Positions 40,879 through 52,768 of a stretch of 64,000 bases of DNA are shown here, piece by piece. A program made the position numbers and the translations under genes. Location: assembly GCA_025201845.1 (NCBI GenBank), contig MU603994.1, forward strand, positions 28,086 to 92,085, read 5' to 3'. Position 1 is the first letter of the stretch; each line of letters begins with the position of its first letter. The stretch is from Martensiomyces pterosporus. Lineage: Eukaryota; Kickxellomycota; Kickxellomycetes; Kickxellales; Kickxellaceae. The notes under the pieces were generated by a model that saw only the letters and a list, made by a program, of their open reading frames with translations, did not search any database and was not told the DNA's origin.

Positions 40879-42447
40879 CTAGCGCAGTGTAACGCCAAGG
40901 CGCTTGACCATATGCTCTCTGACCTGCTCTTGAATGGCGTTGATCTCCTCGTTAGTGACGTTGCGGTCCATCGAGCAGTAGTTGATGCGGTAGCAGCGAC
41001 TAGCCTTGCCTGTCTTCGGGTGGGTGAAGGAATCAATGAGCTTGACACCCTCAACCAAGTCGCCGGCTGTTTCTCTAACCATGTCCATCAAATCGTTCTC
41101 GTGGAACTCGCCGCCAGCAGGGAGCCAGAAACTCACGTCCTTTGTGCACGAGGGGTGGCGAGAGAAGGGCTTGAATGTGTTGATCCTGCCTGGCGCAAAC
41201 TGGTCAGCAAACCGCGGATCGGTGCTCCAGAAAAGCCTGATATCTGGGACACCAAAGAGCAGCATAGCCAGCCGCTCAAGCCCAAACCCAAACGCCCACC
41301 CAACACGGTCAGCCATACCGGCTTCATCCAGAATCGACTGCTTCATGACTCCGCAACCGCAAATCTCCAGCCACTCGCCCTGGAAGAGGACCTCCATCTC
41401 CCAGCTTGGGCTGGTGAACGGGAAAGAGGCATCGATCCACCTCACAGGAAACTCTGTCTGGCCGCCGTCAGTGCTTTCGCCGGACTTTTTCTGTGCTGCC
41501 ACAGCCTTTGTCAAGATCTGTACGACCATGTTGTTCATCGTCTTCTTCATGTGCTCTACTACAAAGGCAACCTCCTCCGGGGTATGCTCCGGCTGAATAG
41601 GGTTGTCTTTTCCAATCTGCGTGGTATCAGAGAGCTGAGCCACCGACCCCGCCTCCACACTTGCTTCAGAGTGCGGCACAGGCCGCGTGGTCTTGGGCCT
41701 GGGTAGCTCATGCTTGATCTCTCCGCGCAAGAACGTGCACACGCCCTCCATCTGGTGGAATACAGGATAATGGCTGGCATCAATCTCATCACGTCTATAC
41801 ACGTCCGCTGCGACAAGGAATCTCTCGTTGCCAGGCGCAGCGCTGCTGTTCTTGGCCTGGTCGAGAATCGATCGGTTATTCTGCCTCCCTGCCCTCAGCA
41901 GCTGGAGCTGGTGTGCAGAAGTATGTGTGCGCAGAAGCGTCTTCTGGTTGATGTAGTACGTGTCGGTTCGCGACCGCCCCGGGTGGTCCTCAGAGAAGCC
42001 AAGGGAGTCAAAGTTCAGATAGGTGGACACAACAGGGCTGATGGCGTCGTAGTGGGCAAACGCGGGGAACTCCTTGAAAATAAGCTCCTTGAGGATTGCC
42101 AGCGGATGCGCTGGCTTGTGGAGCAGCTCGCGCCCGGTCTTTTCGAGGATCGCGGATGTAGCATTGGTCCACCCGTCGCTTGCATACTCGGTTCCAAGGA
42201 TTTCCAGGCCTTTTGATCCGACGCTGCCTGCGCTAGAAGGTGTCTCCACACTTGTGCTTTCAGACGACCACCTGCGTGTGGTGGAAAGCGAGCGTGATAG
42301 CGCCGAGCGCACGCTGAGGGCCTGCTGAGCGCGCGCCGCCTTGCTACCCTCAGAGCCAAAGCGAACGCCAGACAGGCTGCGCGGAGCACACCTGACAGCA
42401 GACAGGCGCCTGGGTGCAGCTGCTCTTCCGATGGTAGCGAGAATCAT
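40879..42447 (-). CDS. MSF1: Mitochondrial phenylalanyl-tRNA synthetase (MSF1/FARS2)
   Basis: Monomeric class II PheRS charging mitochondrial tRNA-Phe. The 522 residues start at MILATIGRAAAPRRL, an Arg/Ala/Ser-rich mitochondrial presequence of ~60 residues; codons upstream lack an ATG. Class II features are HPLAILKELIFKEF, the FHQMEGVCTFLRGE block, and motif 3 GFGLERLAMLLFGVPDIRLFW. The C terminus (~430-522) is the FDX-ACB anticodon-binding domain (FWLPAGGEFHENDLMDMVRE, YRINYCSMDRNVTNEEINAIQ), which separates this enzyme from the bacterial-type alpha subunit. Length agrees with yeast Msf1 (~470) plus a longer linker. Divergent from the USP gene with 387 bp between them. Confidence 0.95.
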   Translation of the reverse strand: MILATIGRAAAPRRLSAVRCAPRSLSGVRFGSEGSKAARAQQALSVRSALSRSLSTTRRWSSESTSVETPSSAGSVGSKGLEILGTEYASDGWTNATSAILEKTGRELLHKPAHPLAILKELIFKEFPAFAHYDAISPVVSTYLNFDSLGFSEDHPGRSRTDTYYINQKTLLRTHTSAHQLQLLRAGRQNNRSILDQAKNSSAAPGNERFLVAADVYRRDEIDASHYPVFHQMEGVCTFLRGEIKHELPRPKTTRPVPHSEASVEAGSVAQLSDTTQIGKDNPIQPEHTPEEVAFVVEHMKKTMNNMVVQILTKAVAAQKKSGESTDGGQTEFPVRWIDASFPFTSPSWEMEVLFQGEWLEICGCGVMKQSILDEAGMADRVGWAFGFGLERLAMLLFGVPDIRLFWSTDPRFADQFAPGRINTFKPFSRHPSCTKDVSFWLPAGGEFHENDLMDMVRETAGDLVEGVKLIDSFTHPKTGKASRCYRINYCSMDRNVTNEEINAIQEQVREHMVKRLGVTLR

Positions 42448-42834
42448 GGTTACAGAGCTTGTCAATAAAGAGAACCAAAGGCAGCAAAGCTGAGAAGGAA
42501 AGCAGCTGCTTGCGCTGAACGTAAGCACAGCCGCCGCTTTGCCTATCAACAGGCTCCCCAAGCCATCAGCACGCTGGGATTACCTGGCATCAAATCACCA
42601 GAGCACTGCTGCTGCGGGGTAGAAAGGTAGCAGGGTGGCAGAGATGAGCACTGCGCTTTTCTACCTTGCTTCCCAGGACCTGCTGCTGTCTTCTCTTGTT
42701 TAATGAGCAGGTGACCAAATATCCTCCCTTGCAGCCTTTGCATTTCTCTTCATTTCCTAGCACCTTGTTTGAATGAATCACGGCATTTGCACTCACGCCA
42801 ACAGTCACAACACACAGATACGCCTGCTTGAGAA
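42448..42834. promoter_or_regulatory. Divergent promoter, PheRS / USP
   Basis: A 387-bp intergenic region without a gene. Neither a clear TATA box nor a long repeat is visible; the sequence is mixed, with a purine/pyrimidine balance unlike the flanking exons. Confidence 0.4.
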
Positions 42835-44890
42835 ATGAGTCTGTCGCTATTCGCTAGAGGCCCTCGCGGAATGCTGCTTGCAGCCTCGGTCAGCGCAGTG
42901 TCCTTGCTCGCGGTGACGCTCGTAGCTGTAAGCATTGGTGGTGCGAGTGGCAGCGGCAGAAAGCAGTCAAGCAGAAATCGGAAGCAAGATAAGAAGCGCA
43001 AGCGAAAGAGTACGCATCTTTGGCACGCCTGCACCCTACGGGACATGCCCTTTGCACCCGCACGCATGTACAGGAGCGGCCGCACTGTCCTAACAACAGC
43101 GCCAACTGCAGCTTCTCCTGCTCTATTCCTGCATCATGTAGTATACCTGCGCGGCCTATACAACTTGGGGAACACATGCTTTCTCAACTCTACACTACAG
43201 GTACGTTTCCCAGGAGTGGGCTATTGAACGCGCAGCATAGCCTCGCTCGTTGTCCAGCAGCAGCTCAGGATCTGCCCTCTCTCTTGCTTTTCCTTTGGTC
43301 GGCCCTGGTGTAGTCACTGGCATCGCTGGCGGAATTCAGCGTCTACTTGGATAGCTGCCTGAACTTCCTTTTGGCAGACGGGTACACTAGCAGCAGCTCG
43401 ACGGATACTGCCATTGCTGTCCAGCTGAAAGATGTGCTCGACCAGCTAGCGCCTCAATCATGCAAAGTGTCCGCGCTCTCGCCTCGTGCGCTAATCAGCA
43501 GTCTGAGCAAGAAGGGGCGATGGGTGTCCAGCATGAACGAGCAAGACGCGCACGAGTTATTCCAGATGGTGTCGAGCACGCTCCAAGCAGCAAGGCGAGA
43601 ATCAGACGCCTCGCTGTTCGACTCGGGGTTTCTGTCAAAGGTAGGCACGGCAAGCGGATAGAATGCGAGGCGGTATTGAAAGCGCCTCTGATCCCATCTC
43701 TGCTTTGGCGATCCAAAATGTACGCCATATGCACACATGCAATGCTGAGCACCACCAAATATGCTGCATTCAGTAACGCCGCACACATGTACACAGCTGC
43801 ATTATCGCCACTATTAATATAGAGTGCGCCTGTTGGAAAGAGCATCATTTCGACCTCAGCCTCAGCAAGCAGCAGCCAGAGATCAGACGACAGCGGTAAG
43901 CGCACACAGTCGCGCAGCCCTTCGCCGACAGATGTTCAGGTCAGCTACTCTGGCGACACTGCCACATGCCGAATGCCGCCGTTTTCTAATCCATTGTTGG
44001 GTATGGCAGCGAGTCGGATAGCCTGTGTCAATTGCGGATACACAGCTGCCATCCGGCACTTCACATTTGATAACCTCTCGCTGACCGTGCCACGAGTGGG
44101 CAACACCACCATCGAGGCCTGCCTGGCAATGTACACGGTGATCGATCGCCTGGATGACTTTAAATGCCGCTACTGCACGCTGTCAGCGACCCTGGCCAAA
44201 ATCAAGTCGGACATAGCGCACAGCAAAGCTGATTTGGCTGAGCTGGGCGAGTCACCAAAGAAAGCCAAAAGACTGGCAGCAGCAATTGAAAAGCTCGCCA
44301 AGCAGCAAAAAGAGGTAGAGGATGCCCTGGCAAACAACCCGGAAGCCGATCTAAAGGGAGTTCCGCTGGTCTCTCCGCCACCCGGTGTGTCGACCAAGCA
44401 GACGATGGTTGCGCGCACGCCAAGAATCCTTGTCCTGCATCTGTCTCGCTCGATATTCCTGCCCACTGGCGACACGATGAAGAACCCAGCTCGCGTTCGC
44501 CTCCAGCTTCTGCTGGACATGTCGCCCTTCACGACCACTGGGCATATAAGCACCAACGCATCAAAGCCCATCTCGGGTCCAGATACGTCCAGCGGCCTCT
44601 TTGCGGCAAATGCGCTTGCCGATGCCCAGCGCAACAACTGCTTATATCGGCTTTGCGCTGTGGTGGTTCATGCAGGCACACACCACTCGGGCCACTTTTA
44701 TGCGTATCGGCGCATACCCACCTCCGGCTGCGCCAGCAATGGCGGCGCCGTCCACTCTGCCGCAAAGCCACAGCCGCTTTCTGATCCAGGGCAGTGGTTC
44801 CGCATCTCTGACATTGACACCACCGAGGTTTCGCTGGATACCGTTCTGAGTGCTGGCGATGCCTACATGCTGTTCTATGAGCGACTGTAG
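42835..44890 (+). CDS. USP-family deubiquitinase with N-terminal membrane anchor
   Basis: Ubiquitin-specific cysteine protease. Exons inferred: 42835-43200, 43314-43640, 43823-44890 (introns 113 and 182 nt, both phase 0; donors GTACGT and GTAGGC, acceptors TGTAG and TATAG), giving 586 residues. Residues ~12-36 form a hydrophobic helix followed by a Lys/Arg-rich stretch, placing the catalytic domain on the cytosolic face of an organelle, as in USP30 and yeast Ubp16. The Cys box is GLYNLGNTCFLNSTLQ (Cys115), the His box HSGHFYAY (His522), with WFRISD (Asp561) after it. CVNC (~300) and CRYC (~346) form the zinc ribbon, followed by a Lys-rich helix (~355-400) and the conserved LVLHLSRS. All catalytic residues are present. 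Outer-mitochondrial location is inference from family. Confidence 0.9.
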
Positions 44891-45207
44891 CACCGACACG
44901 TGATGCGCCCCGACTTGCCCCAATAAGATCGCGCGTCCCCTGAAAAGCACGCGCCCCCTGGCTGGTGGCATTTGCGTAGGGGACATCTTTTCTGGTGGGC
45001 TCGCCTTGCAGGGCGATTGCGTGTACACTGCTGCGTTGGCTGACGACGCCATCAGACAGCAGCGAGTTCATGCTCCCTGCTGGCCTTGTTTCCTCCCAAC
45101 AGCCCTGCTCGCGTTTAGTTCATTTATATCTTTTTGGTGCGAGGACAAGGGAAAGACAGCCCGCAGCACATTTGCAGAATTCATTCTCTCAAACAGCACG
45201 AATAGAA
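44891..45207. promoter_or_regulatory. Promoter/leader of proteasome alpha2
   Basis: A 317-bp region after the USP stop. It carries a CACGTGAT element at 44897-44904. A GGTGGCATT sequence at 44964 resembles the proteasome element GGTGGCAAA but differs at two positions. Confidence 0.4.
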
Positions 45208-45939
45208 ATGGACCGCTACAGCTTCTCGCTCACCACATTTGCGCCCAACGGAAAGCTGCTGCAGATTGAGCATGCTCTGGCAGCCGTTGGAAATGGCTCG
45301 ACCAGTGTCGGAATCAAGGCAGCAAACGGAGTCGTTATCGCCACAGAGAAGAAGCCCGGGTCGTCGCTGATTGAGGTATCGTCGCTGGAGCATGTGGTTC
45401 GAATCTGCGACACTATCGGCATGGTATACTCGGGCATGGGCCCTGACTTCCGTGTGCTCGTCAACAGCGCGCGCAAATCGGCCCAGAGGTACAGAAGGAT
45501 ATACATGGAGGATCCCCCCGTGCGCATCCTTGTCAAGGAGCTAGCCAGTGTCATGCAAGAGTTCACGCAGAGCGGCGGTGTTCGCCCATTCGGCGTTTCG
45601 CTTCTGCTCGCTGGCGTTGACGAGCGGGGTCCTAGCCTCTACCAGGTCGACCCGTCGGGCTCGTACTTCCCCTGGAAGGCGACATCTATCGGAAAGAACA
45701 TGGTTAACGCAAAGACCTTCCTCGAGAAGAGGTTCAATGGCGACATGGAGCTTGAGGATGCTGTGCACACTGCCATCCTTACTCTGAAGGAAGGCTTCGA
45801 GGGGCAGATGACCGAGACCTCGATCGACGTCGGCATCATCGGTGGGCTGGCCGATGCGCAAGACGGAAGCGAGCCAAAGGCCACGTTCCAGTGCTTGACC
45901 CCTGCCGAGATCAAGGACTACTTGTCAAACATTGCCTGA
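45208..45939 (+). CDS. PRE8: 20S proteasome subunit alpha type 2
   Basis: One of seven alpha subunits of the 20S core particle. The 243 residues begin with [23 protein letters not shown], the N-terminal alpha-gate helix of alpha2, and include [35 protein letters not shown] and [17 protein letters not shown]. The final part contains the expected [18 protein letters not shown]. The alpha2 (PSMA2/PRE8) assignment rests on the [11 protein letters not shown] start and the length. Single exon, clean ATG after a pyrimidine-poor leader, same strand as the USP gene. Confidence 0.96.
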   Translation: MDRYSFSLTTFAPNGKLLQIEHALAAVGNGSTSVGIKAANGVVIATEKKPGSSLIEVSSLEHVVRICDTIGMVYSGMGPDFRVLVNSARKSAQRYRRIYMEDPPVRILVKELASVMQEFTQSGGVRPFGVSLLLAGVDERGPSLYQVDPSGSYFPWKATSIGKNMVNAKTFLEKRFNGDMELEDAVHTAILTLKEGFEGQMTETSIDVGIIGGLADAQDGSEPKATFQCLTPAEIKDYLSNIA

Positions 45940-46165
45940 GCTGGCAAAAGCCCGCTGCCCAGCTTTTCTCCTGCCATGCCCCAGCACACTCTGCTGGCCA
46001 GCACCTCGCTTTTCAGCGAATTCCCTCTTTTTATTCCACCAATGCCAACACATACCCACTTCGTTTTGGATGGCGTAAATGTGCTTCTTTTGTGTATGTG
46101 CAGTGAAACGGCAAAACACAATCCTTCTATGCTATGGCCACAGCCGAGGCTGATCCAACGCCGGC

Positions 46166-46855
46166 CTAGTTGCCGCTGGGGTCAAGAACAACGCCGACCT
46201 GGGCAGGCCGCATGACGCGACCCTTGATGATGTAGCCGCGCTTCTCAACCGTGAAGACGGTGCCAGGAGTCTTCCCAGGCATCGGCGCCTGGAACAGAGC
46301 ATGGCTGGTGTTCGGGTCGTAGGGCTTGTCGATCGGATCAAAGGACTCGACGCCATGGCGCTCGAGTGTCCTCAGCAGGTTGCTCCTTGTCAGATCAACG
46401 CCCTCAAACAGGTCGTTAAGCGACTTGTGAGTGGTCTTGTCCGCCAGGTGGTCCTTTGGCACGTGCTTCAGGGCAAGCTCGAGGATGTCGACGGTGTCCA
46501 GCAGATCCTTGGCGAACTTTTGAATGGCAAAGGTCTTTGTGCTCTCGATCTCGGTCTTGCTACGCGTGCGGATGTTCTCGGCATCAGCGAGCGACCGCAG
46601 ATAGGCGTCCTTCAGCTCCTTGATCTTTGCGTCCTTCTCCTCCACAGCCTTCTTCAGCTTCTCAAACTCCTCAGCGCTAGCAGCAGCAGTGGGCTTTTCG
46701 TCCTTCTTGTCCTCATCCTTGGCGGTCTCGGCAGCAGGCTTGTCGGAGTACAGGCGGCGGCCGACCGCAGAGGTGGCGGATCTGGAGACAGCCATTCGCG
46801 AAACGGCGGCGGCTGAAGGAGACCGGCGGGCTTGAGAGAGAACAGCACGGAACAT
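46166..46855 (-). CDS. MGE1: Mitochondrial GrpE nucleotide exchange factor MGE1
   Basis: Exchange factor for mitochondrial Hsp70 in protein import and folding. The 229 residues start at MFRAVLSQARRSPSAAAVSR; the longer open frame begins with a non-ATG codon. The first ~40 residues are an Arg/Ser/Ala presequence ending near RRLYSDK. A long coiled coil (~58-115: EEFEKLKKAVEEKDAKIKELK, YLRSLADAENIRTRSKTEIE) is followed by the beta domain ending GYIIKGRVMRPAQVGVV, the GrpE signature. Length agrees with yeast Mge1 (228). Divergent from NKAP. Identification is secure. Confidence 0.96.
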   Translation of the reverse strand: MFRAVLSQARRSPSAAAVSRMAVSRSATSAVGRRLYSDKPAAETAKDEDKKDEKPTAAASAEEFEKLKKAVEEKDAKIKELKDAYLRSLADAENIRTRSKTEIESTKTFAIQKFAKDLLDTVDILELALKHVPKDHLADKTTHKSLNDLFEGVDLTRSNLLRTLERHGVESFDPIDKPYDPNTSHALFQAPMPGKTPGTVFTVEKRGYIIKGRVMRPAQVGVVLDPSGN

Positions 46856-48620
<1,765 letters not shown>

Positions 48621-48923
48621 GCTTTGCACGTTACATGTCTGCTTGTCTGGAAATTGGGTGGCTCTATCCTAATTTCCTCCAAGCTTTTTGTGTATTTCCT
48701 TATCACTGCGCTGGCAAGCATTGGCCAAATAGCAGACAGCATATGCCATGGTGCAATTTGGTGTTCTGGGCGCCCGCTACCCCTCGTCTCAGACAGACAT
48801 AAGATGCCCCTTGCGCGCACGCCATTATAATAGCAAGTTTTGCCTGAGCAATGCTCAGATGCTGTTCATTATTAGTGCGCTACATCTCTATCCAAGCACC
48901 TGAAATACACCCTATATCAGAAA
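48621..48923 (+). other. NKAP 3' region / leader of the secreted-protein gene
   Basis: A 303-bp AT-rich intergenic stretch, with no gene seen. TATAATAGC near 48826 and TATATC near 48913 are possible core promoter elements. Confidence 0.4.
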
Positions 48924-50045
48924 ATGACTGTAAAGCTTTTTTTGACCGCAAGCGCCTATGCTCTGGCTATCTCGGCCAGCGCACAGGCCATAGTCCCAGG
49001 GCGCATCCAAGCACCGCTGCTACCTCCAGCACCCACATCGAACCCAACCCCTACTCCGCCAGCTGCACAGACCACCCAGGCTTCGTCTGAGCCTCCACTG
49101 CAGTCTGCAGCGAGCAGCACTGTTCCAAACACCGTCAGTGCTGCACCAGCTGTGAACCCGCAACTCGGGGCGCCCTACCATCCCTACTATGGCTATGGAT
49201 ACCACTTCCCAGACCCAGTAACCGATGTTATCAGAACTGAGATTTACTCGACAACAGACCTGAACCCGTACGCCGTGTATGAGAGCAGAGACTACACTGA
49301 TATTAGCACTGTTGTCATTCGCCCAGCATACCCAACAAGCTGGGCAGGGTCGGGTCTGCCTGAGCAGCCCACAAAGCCCCAAGCCAAACTGGCTGTGGAA
49401 AAAGGAGACAGGCTGAGGAAGCGCCAGTATTTCACGCCAACCACGCACACCAACATCCGCTCGGTGGCAGTGACCAGCACAATCGTTGTTGCACCGACCC
49501 CGGTTTCTACAGAGACGGATGTGATCAGCAGGCTCCACATGACAACCATCATCCCGCCTGGAGCGACCCTTCCTCCAAGCACAATGGGCGAATCCACAGC
49601 GTATTTGAGCGTGCCCACGGATGCCAACGAGCAAAGGCAGCCTAACCACAAACGCTACTATGGCTACGAAAGCACGCTAACAAACTGGATAAGCCATGGC
49701 ACATATTCCACCATTGTTCAGACAAGCAACATCATGGTCGAGGATAGGACCTACACCGAGTACTGGAACCAGGTGGTGTCTCCACCCAGCCTTGCTGGCT
49801 CGACAGCCACAGCCACAGCCACAACGCAAACAGGAATGCCGCGTATTCTGGCCAAGAGGTACAATCTCGGCCCTACAATCACAAACAGTGTTTACGACGT
49901 CACTCGCATTAGCTCGGTTATTGACCCGGACATCAAGACCGCGACGTATATAGTTACCGACTCTGTGGTGACAACTATTATTAATCCCGTCAGGCAGGCC
50001 ACGAGCACCTACTACCCGCCAATTCCCATTCGAGTTTTGAACTAG
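48924..50045 (+). CDS. Secreted protein with three dibasic (Kex2-type) cleavage sites
   Basis: Not a known family. The 373 residues begin with a good signal peptide (MTVKLFLTASAYALAISASA, cleavage probably after Ala20 or Ala22). Then follows a Pro/Ser/Thr-rich spacer (~30-80) and an aromatic patch (PYHPYYGYGYHFPDP). Three Lys-Arg pairs lie at 166-167, 243-244 and 311-312, each followed by an aromatic-containing sequence (QYFTPTTHT, YYGYESTLT, YNLGPTITN). They mark out segments of 77, 68 and 61 residues, each rich in Thr/Ser/Val/Ile (TSTIVVAP, YSTIVQTS, TYIVTDSVVTTII) and predicted to be beta-like. No GPI signal or transmembrane helix is apparent at the C terminus. Cell wall or extracellular role is inferred; Kex2 processing is a prediction from the sites. 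Confidence 0.75.
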   Translation: MTVKLFLTASAYALAISASAQAIVPGRIQAPLLPPAPTSNPTPTPPAAQTTQASSEPPLQSAASSTVPNTVSAAPAVNPQLGAPYHPYYGYGYHFPDPVTDVIRTEIYSTTDLNPYAVYESRDYTDISTVVIRPAYPTSWAGSGLPEQPTKPQAKLAVEKGDRLRKRQYFTPTTHTNIRSVAVTSTIVVAPTPVSTETDVISRLHMTTIIPPGATLPPSTMGESTAYLSVPTDANEQRQPNHKRYYGYESTLTNWISHGTYSTIVQTSNIMVEDRTYTEYWNQVVSPPSLAGSTATATATTQTGMPRILAKRYNLGPTITNSVYDVTRISSVIDPDIKTATYIVTDSVVTTIINPVRQATSTYYPPIPIRVLN

Positions 50046-50207
50046 CTTTTGGCCTCCTCCTTCGAGAGGTTTCGGTAGCAAGCAGGGGGAGCCAGTTTCC
50101 ATTATCAATAATAAACACCAAGGATCTGCGTTTAGAATGCAATGGACTACTTCAAAAGGGACACACTACGTGCAGATGGGCTGGCTCTGCGCGCGGCAGA
50201 TAAACAG

Positions 50208-50855
50208 CTAGGCAGCAAGCTCCTTGAAGTGAGACGCGAGAGGGCCGCGGGTGTTGAGGTACTTGACGTAGCAACCATCTGCCTTGACAAGGCCATTGCT
50301 GCGAGCCTCAATGTACTCGGCGCGGGTAAGCTTGGTGAATCCCCACTTCTTCGAGATGATGATCTTCTGGCGCCCAGGGAACTTGTACTTGCAGCGGCGC
50401 AGAGCCTCAATGACAACAGCCTTGTTGGAGTCCTTGGTACGGACGGACATCAGGACCTGGCCAATGTTGACGCGGGCAGCGGTGCCGTAGGGCTTGCCAT
50501 AGGCACCACGCATGCCGGTCTGGAGACGATCGGCGCCGGCGCACGAAAGCATCTTGTTGATGCGGAGGACGTGGAAGGGGTGCACGCGGACACGCAGATG
50601 GAACGAGTCCTTGCCGGAAACCTTGGTGATGTACTTGTTGGCGTTGATACGGGCAGCCTCAAGAGCCTCGCTGGAGATCTGCTGGTACTCGTCCGAAGTC
50701 AGGTGAACGCACAGAGGGAAATCGTCGACGCTGGCCTTCTTGCGGCCAAGGTCAAAGATGCGGATCTTTGGGTCGGGGACACCACGGCAGAAGCGCGACT
50801 TGGGGTAGGGCTTGTTCTTGCAGTAGCGGTAGCAGCGAGCAGGACGGCGACCCAT
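50208..50855 (-). CDS. RPL10: 60S ribosomal protein L10 (uL16)
   Basis: Large-subunit ribosomal protein joined late during 60S maturation. All 215 residues are encoded in one exon, starting with [20 protein letters not shown] and including [27 protein letters not shown] [11 protein letters not shown], the conserved [31 protein letters not shown] loop region and [10 protein letters not shown]. Length and motifs match the eukaryotic L10 family, and no intron is present. It is convergent with the secreted-protein gene, 160 bp apart. Confidence 0.97.
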   Translation of the reverse strand: MGRRPARCYRYCKNKPYPKSRFCRGVPDPKIRIFDLGRKKASVDDFPLCVHLTSDEYQQISSEALEAARINANKYITKVSGKDSFHLRVRVHPFHVLRINKMLSCAGADRLQTGMRGAYGKPYGTAARVNIGQVLMSVRTKDSNKAVVIEALRRCKYKFPGRQKIIISKKWGFTKLTRAEYIEARSNGLVKADGCYVKYLNTRGPLASHFKELAA

Positions 50856-51422
50856 GATGGCTTGAGAGTAGCGATGCTAAGAGATAGAATGAGCAAGCAA
50901 AAGGGAGCTTTCAAAAAGAATACAAACCAAATGAAAAAGAAATACAATGTGGACAGGAGGGGTTTCAGGAAATGCAAAAGAGCAGTTTGGTGCTGAGTAT
51001 TGCACCATTTTATATGTGCCCCGCCTCATCACGCCTAGGCGGATTTGTCAGCAATCCTCAAGAGTCGCCTGCGGTCACAGCAGCTCAGCAGACAGGGCGT
51101 GCCCCTTTTGTGCTTCAGGCACTGCTTAAAGCGCAGCCCGTTTTTTTAATAGGGTACCAAGAGGAGCTGCCGCAGGTGGTAGGGAGCTGCTTGGCGCAGG
51201 GGCATTAGCTAATACTGAAAGACGCTAGAGTCGAGATATACCATGCACAATCATGGGCATGCAACCGCAAAAGCCGGGATAGAGTCATATTGCATATATC
51301 CGTAGTATTGCTATTGTGATATTTAAGAGAGAGAGAGAAAGGTATGCGCAAAAAAGGAGCCAGGGCCAATGAGTTCACACTTACTCGTAGAAGAAAAAAA
51401 ATACGGTGCTGGCTTTTGTGCG
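50856..51422 (-). other. RPL10 upstream region / SET 3' region
   Basis: About 570 bp between two same-strand genes. No gene is supported. It includes a GA repeat (AGAGAGAGAGAAAGG, about 51325-51341), a T7 run near 51140 and AT-rich TGCATATATCC at 51292-51302. Confidence 0.45.
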
Positions 51423-52768
51423 TTAGGCACGCTTGGCGCGCTTGGAGACAGGAGCATCAGCGTCGTCGTCTTCCGACCCCGCGCCGTTCTCGCCATCGTC
51501 CTCAGCATCGCTATCGCCAAGCTCAAACACGGGAAGCTCGTCCTCGTCGTCCGACTCCTCGGTGCCTGTGAAGTACATGCCAGCGTTCGGGAACAAGTCA
51601 TTGGCAATCAGGTCAGCGAGCTCCGAGCCGTTTTCATCGTTGAACCAGCAGAAGAAGCTAGCATCCTCGTTCTCAGAAAAGGCGTCGCTGGCGTCGTCGC
51701 TTTCGGGCTTCTTGGCCGGAGTAGTGAGGTCCTTGCCATCCTTCCAGTGGATCTTGTGGTTGACGACCTTGATGTTGTCCTTGTCGGTAAAGTCAAACTC
51801 CTTGGCCAGCTTGTCGTTGGAGAAATAGGGGTTCTCGGCAAACACGAACATGATCTTGTAGTTGATGGGGTTGGCTGGAGAGCGCTCGATCTCAATGTTC
51901 TCCAGGTACGAAATGACCTCGGAATCCTCCATCTCGATCAGCGAGGCTACACCTCAGAAAATAGGGAGAGCAGAAAGCCGATGATCGCCAATTGCAGAGG
52001 GATCGCCAGGCATGCAGAATCACTCGTCATTAGCACAAGTGTCTCAGCACGCCTTTAATGCTGGCAGCATTGTCGTAAGCAGCAGCCATCAGAATAAAGC
52101 AAAGCAGGCACTTACTGATGATCGGGTGCTTCTCGAGCTAGTCCAGATACAAGCGCAATTGGTGGCAGAAAATACAGTGTCGCTTTGAGCGTGGTTAATA
52201 CCGCATGCATCCACAGTGATAACCAAGATCCCAGGTACCAAGCCGACCCTGCTTTTTTTTTTTTTTGGCGGGTGGAGATAGCAGCGGCTTGCTGCTGCTG
52301 CCATGCAAGGCAGAATCAAATGTGGCATGCAGAGAAAGGGAGACGCAGAGAGAAACGGGTGCAGCTTACACATGTGAGCCAGAACTTTGGGATTTTGGCA
52401 ATGACGTCCTGGCGCTTCTTGTACAGAGGCGCCTTCTTGAGCTCGTATTTGGCATGCAGCGCAGCCTCCTCGTCAACTACATTGATGGCGCTTGGGCCAA
52501 GTCAGCATGTGCAAACAAACAGCGTGTCCGGCATAGTGCAGTTAGCCTTGTGTTGCGAGTCCACATCTTGCAACACAGCACACAGCGCAGTGTTCACTGT
52601 AGTACGATCCCCACTGGCATGCGCACACCCCAGCGCCACTGGTTCCTCATGCACGCTGCTAAATAACGTACCAAGCTGCTCAACGACCACGTTGATTGCG
52701 GCATTAACATCGCTCAGCTCCTTGAGCGGGCCCTCGATTTCCGGGTTGGTTCCGTTCTCAGCAGCCAT
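51423..52768 (-). CDS. SET/VPS75-type NAP-family histone chaperone
   Basis: Acidic histone chaperone of the NAP1/SET superfamily. Four exons are inferred on the minus strand: 52768-52672, 52476-52370, 52137-52116 (22 nt) and 51946-51423, giving 249 residues. Joining them yields a dimerisation helix (LKELSDVNAAINVVVEQL + VDEEAALHAKYELKKAPLYKKRQDVI), then AKIPKFWLT, LEKHPII, SLIEMEDSEVISYLENIEIE, YKIMFVFAENPYFSNDKLAKEF, IHWKDGKDLT, FFCWFNDEN and LFPNAGMYF, the SET family order. It ends in an acidic tail then SKRAKRA. The short third exon is required to connect the two halves. SET (metazoan) versus VPS75 (yeast) cannot be separated by eye. Confidence 0.87.

Noticed and set aside
44964..44972. 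GGTGGCATT upstream of proteasome alpha2, like the Rpn4/PACE element
   Set aside because: Two mismatches from GGTGGCAAA; PACE outside ascomycetes is doubtful.
52089..52373. Minus-strand 94-codon frame between SET exons
   Set aside because: It runs mostly through introns of the SET gene; only parts of the exons fall in it, in the wrong frame.
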